From assembly GCA_026419775.2 (NCBI GenBank), contig JAOPGA020001311.1, positions 1-34,509 on the forward strand: a DNA stretch of 34,509 nt. Reading direction: 5' to 3'. Below the pieces are notes generated by a model. That model had not been told where the DNA came from and did no database searches. It saw only the letters and a list, made by a program, of their open reading frames with translations. Position numbers and translations under genes: made by a program. Shown here piece by piece: positions 1 through 10,928 of this stretch (the stretch's first letter is position 1; every line of letters begins with the position of its first letter). This stretch comes from Acrasis kona (Eukaryota > Heterolobosea > Eutetramitea > Acrasida > Acrasidae).

Positions 1-552
1 AAAAATGAGCATAAATTCTCCCTCTTTGTTATCAAGTTAATGCGAGTTTGTTTTTTCCAGGTTTCGTTTCTTGTAGCAAAAATGTTCAAAGTTGCATCAT
101 AATGTCTTGACGGTTGGATGACTGTTTCGTTTTAGTAGCATACTTAGTTTTCAAAGGAGCAACGGTGAAGCCGTGCGACGTGCCCAAAGTTAATGGCAAT
201 GATTTTAGCTAATGGTATAGCAGTTGATGTAAATGAGGTTACATGTGGAGCGATAGGCCCGTAGTAATGGTTTTAGGAATGGTAAAGGTTGGGGTATATC
301 ATGGATGGATGTAAAGGGTTAACTAATACACTAGTACTATAAATGAAAATCATTTGGCAGTAAGAACATAAAAGAGTTTGAACCGGACCACAAATTGCGT
401 GTAGATAATGGATTGTTGCCCAAAATCAAGTCTATGGATTGTTGCCCATAGCTATAACTGAAGTGGATTGTTGCCCACCAGTACGCAGTGTTGGGTATCT
501 CTATATGATACTATACTACTGTGTGATATCACTACAGATAATGTAGGTTGAC
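1..552. other. non-coding left edge beyond the broken Sec6 gene
   Basis: No reading frame of useful length was found on either strand. In particular, nothing on the minus strand continues the exocyst gene that stops at 553. The stretch holds three copies of a 14-base repeat (listed separately). No tRNA, rRNA or transposase signature was seen. Confidence 0.6.
409..477 (+). repeat. three spaced copies of a 14-base direct repeat
   Basis: The 14-mer TGGATTGTTGCCCA occurs at 409-422, 435-448 and 464-477 without mismatch. The starts are 26 and 29 bases apart and the spacers are unrelated. It lies just beyond the point where the Sec6 reading frame ends. Three exact copies in 70 bases are not expected by chance. 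It may belong to an inserted repeat element or bind a protein; nothing here decides which. Confidence 0.8.
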
Positions 553-1599
553 TCAACTCCGTTTTCCATTGTAATGAGGAGGAAAGCATGGTTCCAGAAG
601 TGTTGGTATTTTTTCTAAAATGTCCTCCTCGATAAAATCGTCTAATGCTTTTAGTTTTTCAGGAATAGAGTGTTTGTCGCTAAGAGTTTCTTGAAACTTG
701 TCGGAGAAGAATGCATCAATCAAATCAAGTAACTTCTTCTTGTATTCTCTCGTCTTTAGTCTAGATGTTGTTGGTGATTTCGGAGAAGAAGTGTAAGAAG
801 GAGTGCGAGGTGCGTTGTTCGAATTCAATTCTTGTAATTGCAACTCTCTTCTCTTTGCATCGTCTTGCTCTTCTTGTCTTTCGATTATTCTCAAAACTCT
901 TACCATTAATGCGGGATCATCTTCACAAACAGAAATTACGTCTGTAACCAGATTCCACATGACCTTTTGAAAGTCCTCAGCTATAACTTCGATCATTTGG
1001 AAGTACTTTTCAAATACATTCATTGGAATGTCATAATTGGCACCTGATTGTACTTCGTCAAGGGCTGAATTTCTGATCTCCTCCAATTCTTTAATGGACT
1101 CATAAGCTTCTATTAATTGGGCGTTATCTTCGTCTAACAACATCTCTTTGATGTCGCTTATCGTGTGTTCAAGGGATAAAAGTTTTTGTAGACCTTGTTT
1201 TGCGCTCTTGACGTTACTCAATGTCCTAAGAGTTTCTCTTATTAGAGCGTAGTTCTCAATAATCTTTTGGTTGTCATCACACTTGAGTCGAATTATTTCA
1301 AAACTGACTCAGTTGAGAATTATCACGAATAATTAAGCTTACAATTCTCTGATTGAATTCATGTGAGATTGTGCTTGCTCCATCAGATTTAACGATTTTT
1401 GACTCTCTTCAATCTGTGATGCATATACAGTTTCCATCTGATTTTTAGTTTTTGCTTTTTGCCTTAAATAATTCTCTTTTAACTCTTCAACATTTGCCAA
1501 CTCGCTTGGGGCATCAAGGAGTTTGCATGCCCTTTCCATAGCGTTCATTTGGGCAGTTTTAGTTATGACATCCAAGTAAACATCTTGAACAGATGGCAT
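553..1599 (-). pseudogene. SEC6: exocyst complex component Sec6/EXOC3, 5' part only
   Basis: Sec6 is a core subunit of the exocyst, which tethers secretory vesicles to the plasma membrane. Exon 1 runs from ATG 1599 to 1343. A 39-nt intron (1342-1304, GTAAGC..CAG) leads into exon 2 (1303-553) in frame, giving REF-FEIIR across the junction. The coiled N-terminal helices, the block around VLRIIERQEEQDD and the motif LLEPCFPPHY all match the family. Sec6 is usually about 750 residues, but this frame stops shortly after CFPPHY at about 335. No continuation is visible down to base 1. Either the 3' part was lost or displaced by an insertion, or an unusually long intron carries it outside the window. 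Identity is secure; intactness is doubtful. Confidence 0.8.
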
Positions 1600-1721
1600 G
1601 TCAAATTAGATGTCAAAGTGTCACTAATATTGTAATTATGAATTTACTTTCATTTGTGGTGGTTATTGCAAAACAAAAGACAACCATCATCAGGAATTCA
1701 AATAGTTTGTTGGGTTTATGA

Positions 1722-1782
1722 CGCCTGGACACAACAAATTCCATCCCGATAATTTGTTCGCTCGTAGGCCCATACTTTCCGT
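1722..1782 (+). repeat. inverted partial copy of an exon of the neighbouring gene
   Basis: The reverse complement of this segment matches 2305-2366 at 59 of 62 aligned positions (two substitutions, one single-base gap). The source encodes the stretch around GHNKFHPDNLFA. Here the same peptide reads on the plus strand and soon stops. The copy lies in the gap upstream of Sec6, so the two arms are inverted and about 520 bp apart. Confidence 0.85.
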
Positions 1783-1810
1783 CATGTAGAAGAAAGAGGT
1801 TTATTTTTAA

Positions 1811-2732
1811 TCAAGCCAATTTATTAAAAGTGAAATTCCACTGGGTCATATTGAGTGCGGCAAAGATTGGTGGAACAATTTGTATTTCTTCATTAGCGTC
1901 ATTTTCGTGATTTCTTTGATTTTCACAATTTCCTTGATTGTCGTGATTTTCATGATTTTCGTTACCTTCGTAATTTTCATCATCTGATCGTCAGCTTTGT
2001 CACTCACCCTTTCTTTGTAACTCCCTCCATAATGCTTCCTTCTTTTCTGGCAAAGTTGTCTCTCCATTAAACCACAACTCCAATTGTCCATCAAAGCAGT
2101 TTTCTTTACATTTGATTATAACAACACCTTGCTCGTTTTCTTCTATCAGGAAATCCCTGTAACTTTTGATATTTGGAAATGATTGTACTTCTCCTCCATT
2201 ACAGATTATGTCCAACATCCAATATCCTCTGCAAAAACCAACTTTGTTTGTGCATAGTAGGAAGCAATTTTAATCAAGTCATCAGTTGTGATAACATCAT
2301 TGACACGGAAAGTATGGGCCATAAGAGCGAACAAATTATCAGGATGGAATTTGTTGTGTCCAGGCGAGATTCTAATTGCTTTAAATTGACCAAACTGAAC
2401 TTGCTCACAGCTAGGCATGTCTTGTTCCTGTTTGTTCCTGCATTATCCATGTAGATGTGTGGATTTTTAATCCAGTTGCTGACGTGGTACGCAACATTAC
2501 GGTTTAAATGTGATATTGTGTGGTCAGCGTTTTTTGATCACCCTCACATGTGGTACAACATCCTGTGGCTCAATTCAATGTTGGTTGGTTTTTGAGCCTG
2601 CTTAAAATTGGTTAAAATCGACAGCAAAACATCAAATTCTTCGTCAGAATTTTGAATATCAATTGCGTCGCCCTTATCAACAATCTTTATAGTGTATTTT
2701 GAGGCAAACTGTAAATTTTTGCTTTTCAACAT
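1811..2732 (-). CDS. hypothetical protein with acidic, Asn-rich tail; gene model uncertain
   Basis: No family was recognised. Exon 1 (ATG 2732 to 2548) encodes a lysine/aspartate-rich start. A 110-nt intron (2547-2438) would join it in frame to a block around FKAIRISPGHNKFHPDNLFA. The frame then changes near 2230 and again near 2000 to reach a tail built on Glu-Asn-His steps (GNENHENHDNQGN), ending in FTFNKLA at 1811. Both changes can be bridged by very short GT..AG segments (14 nt near 2230; 24 nt at 2007-1984 with a GTGAGT donor). They could also be frameshifts in a decaying gene. A piece of the second block is duplicated in inverted orientation at 1722-1782. Predicted length is about 270 residues. 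Confidence 0.4.
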
Positions 2733-3221
2733 CCTTGCAACTCTCTCACATCACATTAAATGCTTCTTCTGGTGACCTTAGAGCCCTGATGGTTGTAGTA
2801 GATTTTGGTCCTGGAATGTGATGTCTATAGTACCCACGTGCTTTTCCTTGTTGATCATTCTTTGCTCTTGCAAGCAAGCGGTTCGTGCTTCCTATCAATA
2901 GAGTGTGCTGTTGTGCTTACCATTCAAAGCTTAACTGGTTTATATCGGTACCCCATCTTCAATTTCATCAACCTGGTTTACTTCAAGTGATAACAGGAAT
3001 TTATACGTATCTATGTGACTAAATAAAAACAGAACAAAGCTGTTGCTGAAACAGATAGTATACAGTACAACAAACACATACATGAAAAAAAGTATTTTTG
3101 GGAGTGTAAAATAACCTTTCCATCTTTATTGTGGTTGACTCAATATTGTTATGAATAATTGCCTAAAAATCTATAATCGACACCAGTTGTTATCAGTTTA
3201 AAAAGCAGACAATCAAAAAAA
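2733..3221. other. intergenic, no gene seen
   Basis: Short frames here have no family resemblance and no convincing starts. The segment probably carries the promoters of the divergent genes on either side. AT content rises towards 3200. Confidence 0.5.
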
Positions 3222-3324
3222 TGGGATTAAGTTTTTCAAACAATAGTACAACACATAAAGAGGAAATGTCTATACCATAACCATATCATATACACCAGAT
3301 CTTTTCGAACAGAGTGACGCTGAT

Positions 3325-3859
3325 ATGAAGGGCAGGGTCTACGTTGTTATCTACGGACTAGTAGATGCTGGTATTAATGAGTATGTACAAAAAACAGACG
3401 TCAAAACAGGACATGCTGCCGTCATTATTGATGTTTTCGGACACTCTGACGATACTGCCATCAGAGGACTTCGTTCACACTTGATCTGGGATCCGAAAAA
3501 GAAGTGTTGGTATGAGGTCTCGTACGATGCGGTGTTAGTAAGTTTGATAATCTACTACTTTATTTAACTTGATCCCAGGTAGAAAGGCCTACATTTATGA
3601 ATGTGGGAAAATTAGTGAAGAAATTCTAAAAGATGCTGCAAGTAGTTATGATGATGATGAGGGGCAATCCTACTTCAAGTATTTTAAATCTCTTGTAGAG
3701 TCATTTTGGGAGAAATTCACCAATGCTGCATCAAAGGGTGAAATTGAATGGGACCATAACGTCAATTGCCACACTTTTGTTGATGAATTTTTGATTGAGG
3801 TCAATGTTAGACACAGATACTCAGATATCCTTCTATTCATCGATGTAACAAGAAAGTGA
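3325..3859 (+). CDS. putative papain-fold (PPPDE/LRAT-like) thiol hydrolase
   Basis: Two blocks read in different frames. The first (from ATG 3325) contains GHAAVIIDVFG; the second (about 3585-3859) contains VNCHTFVDEFL and ends at TAA. A histidine near the start and an Asn-Cys-His near the end resemble the circularly permuted papain fold of PPPDE deSUMOylases and LRAT-like enzymes; this is motif resemblance only. The obvious donor GTAAGT at 3538 does not keep frame with the acceptor at 3578. A donor at about 3519 (GTACGA) with an acceptor at 3583 does, giving VSKAYIYEC. An upstream ATG at 3221 gives MGLSFSNNS, a myristoylation-like start that a short intron (..CAGAG near 3312) could join in frame. 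Length is roughly 160-180 residues. Confidence 0.5.
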
Positions 3860-4140
3860 GCGAAGAAGTTCTCAACATCCCGGCACGTCCCTTCGTGAAG
3901 TAAAGACTTTGGCCAAAAAGAATTAAATTCACAAGTTCGATGCATCATTTCTATTATTGAATTAGTAATTTATCAATGAAGCCGAGCTATTCTACTAAAA
4001 TGATTATGTTTGATTTTATTGAATATTTTTACTGCTAATTATAACATGTCGTACGTCAATATTTCCATAAATAGAACTCTTACAACACGCACAAACGTGA
4101 ACGATAACTATTACTTGATAAAAATATAGAGGAATTTTCA

Positions 4141-5660
4141 ATGCTAGTTCGTGAAGTCGGGGCCTTCAGGTTTGAGTTGGATAAAATTCTAGGCTCTGGT
4201 ACATTTTCAAAAGTATACCACGGGGAAGACATAAGCACAGGATTCCTCGTGGCAGTTAAAGTTATAGATAAAAAGATATTGAGGAAAATGTTGAAGAACA
4301 ACCCGTCAAAATCTGAATTCTACTTTAGGGGCGAGGTTCAGATTTTAAGCGATACGCATGATGAAAATGTTATAAAACTCTTGTACCATACCGTATGTTA
4401 AACTTGTCAACATTACGTAACTCCATATAGGAAGATGAAGACGAGATGATTCTAGTCTTTGAAAGATGTGATTTGTCCTTTGAGGAGTACCTCGAATTAA
4501 AGATGCCCAAAAATCAATCCAACTCCAAACAAAAACTCGCCCCCAAAATTCTACTGCAGGAAGATGAAGTAAGGTGGTGGTTAACACAATTACTGAAAGG
4601 ATTGAAAGCCCTGCATTCCAAGTCATACCTACATAGAGACTTGAAGCCTGTAAACCATTTTTATACCATTTTTCATTAACGCATTTAGGGTAACTTGCTA
4701 TTAAAAAAGACTGAAAGCCAGTCTGTCAACAATTACGAATCATTTATAATTAAAATCGCTGATATGGGATTAGGAAGGCACTTGGAGGAAGGAGAACTTT
4801 CAAATTCTAATTGTGGAACAGGGCATTACAAAGCACCAGAAATTAAAAACGGAAGCTATCGTGAGTTTATTACAATTATAATTAATTACACTACTAAGGG
4901 GGCTTGTCTTCTGATTTGTGGTCCGTTGGTGTCATCCTGTTTCGAATGATAACAGGTGCTGTCTGCGATTCATCACGTCTTTATGTAAGTTGTCCCTAAA
5001 TATCATTACTAATCATGACAGAACTTGAAGGCTCGTCTACAAAAGAGAAATTTTAAACTAAGCGACAATTGTTTTGATTTGCTCATTGGGTTATTAAAAC
5101 TTTGTCCGGAGAAGAGAATAACAGTGAACGACGCGTTGAACCATCCCTTCATCTGCCAGTCAACTATTACTTGTGAGGAGACCATTCAAATCAATGAACC
5201 CCGACCAGAATCCAACACTACTTTGGAAACAATCTCTGCTGACGAATTAAATCATGCGGACGTCGAAACATTAAATCATGAAGCTGGAGATGATGAAGAC
5301 AATTGTACATTAGAGTCCTTTGAAATTGTAAAGGAATGGAAGAAGATTACTAGTTCTGAAAAATTAAACACACCCACTGGTTCGTTCGAATACGTGCTGG
5401 ACAGCGATATACCCAACTCCGTCATATTGATACAGAACAGAGCACATGACGGCTGTGATGAAATAAAAGCTGTTTTTTTTCTTAATGGTAAACCTGTCGG
5501 CAAGCCATTGCATGTGGTAGGTAACCAAGCCAAACAATTTGCATTGGGATTTTCGCCAAAGGGTTGTAGAGTATTTGTTGAATATTCTTCCGCGTTGTGG
5601 ATGAGACGTCACGGAGGGTCACCTGTAGATATTGTATTTTATCAAGTCGAAGAAAAATAA
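4141..5660 (+). CDS. serine/threonine protein kinase with unrecognised C-terminal domain
   Basis: Exons are 4141-4392, 4431-4649, 4689-4860, 4899-4984 and 5022-5660. All four introns are 37-39 nt and the junctions keep frame, giving 455 residues. The kinase landmarks are present: glycine loop GSGTFSKVY (18-26), lysine in VAVK (K40), HRDLKPGN (catalytic D154), metal-binding D182 in IADMG and KAPE (205-208), then SDLWSVGVILFRM. DMG replaces the usual DFG. The overall pattern is closest to ULK/CAMK-like kinases. After the kinase domain comes an acidic linker and a roughly 100-residue C-terminal globular region (from about FEYVLD to the end) that I do not recognise. Its stop codon is five bases from the stop of the convergent TMEM94-like gene. 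Confidence 0.85.
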
Positions 5661-5670
5661 ATTATTTATT
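5656..5670. terminator. shared bidirectional poly(A) signal between convergent stops
   Basis: AATAAATTATTTATT carries AATAAA on the plus strand and AATAAA on the minus strand. The kinase stop (TAA 5658-5660) and the TMEM94-like stop (5668-5666) both lie within it. Each mRNA must end inside the opposite gene unless cleavage is immediate. Confidence 0.6.
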
Positions 5671-8600
5671 TTGGACTATACATTCCTAATCTTGTTCCAA
5701 ACTGAAGCTGTAACCTTTGTTGGTTCTTTCTAAATGTTTTTCTCATTTTGATCTTGACCAACTCATCAACGACAATCATCACAAAAGGTAACAAGAAGAC
5801 GATCAAGTACGCGTAAAACTCATAAGAAGGAAATACTTGCCTTGTCGTACCAACAACGGCCATGGATATCGCACAAAAAGCAACCTGCATCAACAAGCAC
5901 GCAATCACTGCAAAAACCCACAAAACATTCCGGAACGGCACAACAGTAAAGATGCTATGCACCCTGTGGTGATAACTAACGGACATGATCGTAAAATAAT
6001 AAACCAAAACAAACAATGCAACATTTTGAGCATACACAATGGCAGCCTGCACAGGAGGCGACCGATACACATCCACATCGACTTGACCACCAAATATATT
6101 CCAACCCACTCGAGTCACTCCGCTCTGTTCCATTCTGAAAAACGTCCAAACGTACATGACCAAACACACTGGAACAGGAAGCAAGAATCTAACCGTCACG
6201 ATCAACATCATTTGCAAATACTTGAACCTTCTCACGATGCCCTTGCTACTAATCAAATTCATAATGCCAGGCTCCATTTGACTACCGAGCAAAGAAAAGG
6301 ACAAGATGGGAATGATGACCAACACGATCCACAAACACTGAATGCCGTCCAACAACGGACTGGGCAACAAACAAAATTGAGTCAAGAATTGAACAATCAA
6401 AACAGTCATGGTTGCACCCAAAAAGAAGGTAAAACTTTGTTTCATGTTATAATTCATCCTTCTGCTCTCCTTGATCAGGTGAAACAAGATGGGAAAGAAA
6501 CTAACGTCTTGAGATTTGATGTGGAATGCACAAGGAAAAGAAAACAAATCAGCAAAATCCTCCTCAAAATCATTTTTTGGTCTCATGGCGTCCATCATTG
6601 GCTCCTCCTCTTGAATCTCCTGCAGCTCTTGCTCCTCCTCCACATCATCAAACGCCTCCACAGTTCTCAAGGGAACGCCGCTCACTGCGTGGCCCGATCT
6701 CTCCGAACTAGGATCCACGCTCAGACAGACATTGCCCTGAACAAAGATGGGCGTGTTGGCCACGCCAATACTGCTGCCCACCACGCACACCACCTCATGA
6801 TGGTCCTGCATGATTTGAATCATGTTCATGGTGCTATTGGGTTCGCTGTCGCTAAACAACGGCACCAACAACGGCACGTCGTCCACATCTCGCAAGTGCT
6901 TCTTGATGTTATCGATTCCATGCGGCAATTGTGCCTTCATGTCGCTCTCGTCCATCTTCAAATCCTCCCTCTCTGCCAAACTAATGCATGCGTTCCAATC
7001 GGTCATCAGTCCAATCTTGCTTCCAAATGCCTTCGTCTTTTGAGCGCTGCCCTTACTAAATATCGTGAAACGAATGCCGCAATCATTCATGTGCTCTATA
7101 AACTTTTCCAAATCACGCTTTGGTTGTTGCCTGAATGCAGCCATGCCCAAATAAATTTGACCGTCTTGAGCACGGTCGTATAACTTTGCTCTCTTCAAAT
7201 CTTGTTCGTGATGACCGTCGTCATCGCCCTCGTCGCCGTCATGATGAACGTCCAAGTGTTTCAAATCCACATTGACAATTTTAGAGTCCTTGTCCTTGAT
7301 GATGACGTCCGTGTACTTTTGATCGATTGGTTTGTAAGCCAACGCTAAGCAATACAAATCTCTCCTCTCTCCCCACTGCTTAAACGTCTCCAATATGATA
7401 CTTCTAGACTCCATACAAAAATCCTTAATTTCGTTACCATCCCAATACTCGCTACAGTATTGAATCAATAGTTCTGGATGACCGAACGATTGAATCTGTA
7501 GTCCATTACCATAATCAACAATCACCGCGCTCATCTCTAGGTTATTGAATTGAGTGTGAATGCGCTTGCGAAATGCAAACGAGTCCAATACGTTGTCGCT
7601 GAATCCAATTTCCTTTCCCAATAGATACATGTACTTCTTCCACAGGTGAGATTTGGCATCCAACATTCCTTGGACGCTATCAAAGTCGGGTAACGGCGAA
7701 CATCCGGTGATGAGTGCATTGAGACCCAATGGCCTCAGGTTGTTCATGTGATCCTTCCAATCTGGTTCTTCGAAGGTGATGACGTTGCTCTCGTCGTCTG
7801 CATTTCGATCGAACGTAATGTCCAGGGTGACATAGTCGGGGACGCTCGATTTGGTGGTGTTCTTGTTGATTGGTGCGCTCGGCTCTACGTTTTCTACGGC
7901 GACTTGTTCTTCTTGCTTTGATGGTTCGCTTTGTTGTTGTTGTTGCTCCTCTTCGAATAACTCTTGTTGTTGTTCTCGATCTTGTTGTTGATAAGTATCG
8001 ACCATGCTGCTCGGTAGAATGTGATTTTCGTCCATCACGTCCGTTTCTCTCGTCTTGATGAATAGTAACTTTTCTGGCGCGTAGAGTAAATCTGCTAGTA
8101 ATCCATTCTTATCGATGCAACAAAGCGAGGTGAGTTGACCGAGCGATAATAAGTGTTCCCAATATAATGTTGTCTTGCCGACGATCATTGCGTATAATTG
8201 ATGAATGAATAATGTGATGGGAATGCGAATGTGCGAATGTTTGTTTTCTTCGACGATGGCAATGTTGTGGGTGCCGGATGTGAGCACTTGGAATAATGTG
8301 CTGATCCTTGCTGACGTGAACGTGTATTCTGCCAACCACATGGCTGGGAAGCCGATCGGTAATAGACACATGATGACGTAGACTGGTTGTTGAAAGATCA
8401 AGTAGACCCAATCGTAGGATCCTACCGGCACGCTGACTCTTATAATGTTGAGGATCATCGTTAGGACGAATACGATGAGTGCGATCAGCGAAAGGACATT
8501 GAGTGAGAGGTGTATGCGTGCGTAAAAGACCTCCTTGTTGGAATCGTAGTGACTAATGTTTGGTTGGCTGTCTTGGATCACCTTCTTGAGTGGTGTCTCT

Positions 8601-9964
8601 GTTAGTAGGTAGTAGCCACGATCGGGCGTCAACGCATATGATATTCCTGATTCTTCCAAGTCCTTGTGTCGCAAGTGTGTGTATACATAGTCGCCTTTGA
8701 CTAGTAGAATGTGTGGTAGCTTTTCCCATTTGTGATCTCTGCATACGAATATCAAGCGGTACGGAATCATGTTGATGCCTTCGAATAGGTTACCCTCTGT
8801 CAAGGATTAAAAACAAGATGAACATTATAAACATACCTTCGCTCTTTATTGCAAAATCAAAATCATTCTTGAGCAGTTCCTTGAACTTGACGCGAAGGAG
8901 CGATACGTAAATGTGTTGCTTCTTGTATTCTCTTTGCACGTGTAGCAGCACGAAAATAAATGTGCTGAACAACATGATGATGGCTTCGAACAGGACTCTG
9001 ATGGAAGTTGAATATTCACTGTACCCAACGCTTTGTCGATAAGGTAAACCAATAAACTTTAAAATGCACGCGACCACAAGCATCGCTGTGCATAACACAA
9101 ATAAACAAAAACTAACGCCGCCATTCAAAGGATTCACCTTGAAGAGCGATCTACTTAGTGCTGCCCAAAATCTTCCTCTAAACGTTCCTGATTCAGTCTC
9201 TATGGCAGTTATGACTTCTTCCAGCGAATCAATTAAAATTCTAAAATGTTATTTTTGTAGATGACCGTGCTCACTTACCGTTTCGCCTTTGCTTCCTCGA
9301 TGCCATGTTTTGTATTGTTCTTCAACTTTGCCAAACTGTCTTCAACAGTGAGACCAACCTGAGGTTGATTGGGTGTAAAGAGTTTGTGGTGAGGACTTTC
9401 TATTGGTGTTCCTACAGATGTGGCCGAGAGCGGGGAATCCTGATTTAGATTGGCAAAGGAACCTCTTGTGCTCAAGTGCAACCTCTGCATGGATGGTGTC
9501 GATTTTACGTGGGGCATACCCATTTGTTCTCCCTCGACGGATAATTCTGACCTATTTGCTACATTTGGTGCCGTTTCAATGTTTATTGAGGTATCCTCGC
9601 TAATAATGTCGTCAAACTGTAAGGGCCCTTTGGGTACTTTTATTGGGGTTACGCTAATGTTGTATGGTCTTTCTATATCCAGTGATGTTTTTGGCATTCT
9701 GTGTAGCTCGTCAGATAAATGCGACCGCGTTTTAACGTGAAACTGTTTACGTGATAACGCGTGTGGTTGAGAGTTCGAAGTATTGATGGATGTTAGATCA
9801 GACGCACTATAGTCGAAAGATGCTGTTTCATTGTCTGATCCCTCCACTAAATGTTTACTTTTCATACGATCTTGTGCGCTGATATCATTATCGCTGATCT
9901 TTACGTCCGAGATATTTTCCTTTACTTCGCCAGGTTCTTTCTTTGTGTTGTCATTATCCTGCAT
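5666..9964 (-). CDS. TMEM94-like P-type-ATPase-related ER membrane protein
   Basis: Three exons join in frame: 9964-9279, 9240-8837 and 8796-5666 (introns of 38 and 40 nt), giving 1406 residues against about 1360 for animal TMEM94. The start is ATG 9964; the frame is closed just above it. The N-terminal 230 residues are disordered and rich in Ser, Asn and Asp. Hydrophobic pairs follow in exon 2 and after residue 460, a cytoplasmic region with a Glu/Gln tract, and a cluster of six or so C-terminal membrane helices. CCIDKNGLL (D592) sits where P-type ATPases have DKTGT, as in TMEM94. VVGSSIGVANTPIF corresponds to the degenerate hinge motif. TMEM94 is reported to act in ER magnesium uptake in animals; function here is inferred from homology. 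Confidence 0.85.
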
Positions 9965-10028
9965 TACGATATTAATGTTATCATTCAACCTTTGCGGGTC
10001 AACTTCAATATTCAAATTTCACACAAAT
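9965..10028. promoter_or_regulatory. 64-bp bidirectional promoter, TMEM94-like / RPL7
   Basis: Only 64 bases separate the two divergent start codons, so both 5' UTRs and promoter elements must overlap or extend into coding sequence. No TATA box was recognised. Function is inferred from position alone. Confidence 0.5.
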
Positions 10029-10827
10029 ATGACCAAAGCAGAGGAGAGGAACACAGAAGCAGCAAAGGTCATACAAAGAAAGAAGCCAGAGACAATATTA
10101 AAGTCCAGAAGGACCACCATTGAGAGAGAGAGGTTGAGACTCCAACAGGGTGAACAGAAACGCAAGGTATTTGAACTGAATTCAACTTACTCTTACATCA
10201 ATATAGGATGCTAAGCCAAGGAGACTAGTTTTTAGACGTGCTGAGAGATTTGCAACACAGTTCCGCAGAGCAGAGGACAGTGAGAAAAGACAATCTATTT
10301 TAACGCAAGCACACAGAGGTATCAGCATTCAAGATGAAAATAAATTAGCTTTTGTTGTACGCATCAGGGGCATTCAATCCGCAACACCTAAAATGAAGAA
10401 GATTTTACAGTTATTAAGATTGAGAAGCACAAACAATGGCGTATTCTTGAGATTGAACAAACCCACAATCAATCTGCTAAGAGTAGTGGAGCCATACGTT
10501 ACTTTTGGCTTCCCAACCATACAAAATGTTAGGGATTTGATATACAAGTGCGGTAATGCAAGAGTCAACGACCACAGAGTTGCCATCACCGGTAATGCAA
10601 TTATAGAAAGAGAATTACAAAAATATAACATCATCTCGGTGGAAGACTTGATTGATGAGTTGTGGAATTTGGGTGAAAATTTTGTCGCAGTCAACAACTT
10701 CTTGTGGCCCTTCAAATTGAGAGCACCAAAAGAAGGTTACGAAAATGTAAGGAAGGAGTTTGTCAAGAATGGTTCCTATGGCAATCGTGGGGACTCAATG
10801 CCAGACTTGATACAAAAAATGCTATAA
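10029..10827 (+). CDS. RPL7: 60S ribosomal protein uL30 (RPL7)
   Basis: This is a large-subunit cytosolic ribosomal protein. Exon 1 is 10029-10166 and exon 2 is 10207-10827, separated by a 40-nt intron. The join is exact (KRK-DAKPRR) and the product is 252 residues, the usual length for the family. Family landmarks are a basic N-terminal extension, LAFVVRIRGI, the block LNKPTINLLRVVEPYVTFG, EDLIDELWNLG and the highly conserved NNFLWPFKL. The reading is uninterrupted. It shares a 64-bp promoter region with the divergent TMEM94-like gene. Confidence 0.97.
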
Positions 10828-10928
10828 ATCAATATTTTTTTTATTTACCGGCGTTTGTTAGGTCAACCTCCATTGTTTTGTTGAATATTTTGTTTGGAAT
10901 CAATCAAATTATTATTTCTAAAAAGCAG

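Noticed and set aside
409-477. CRISPR-like array
   Set aside because: Three 14-base repeats with 12-15 base spacers are far too short, and the genome is eukaryotic.
5837-7183. 448-residue open frame on the plus strand opposite the TMEM94-like gene
   Set aside because: It is His/Asn/Gln-r low complexity with no domain and mirrors the codon pattern of the well-supported minus-strand gene, so it is an antisense shadow.
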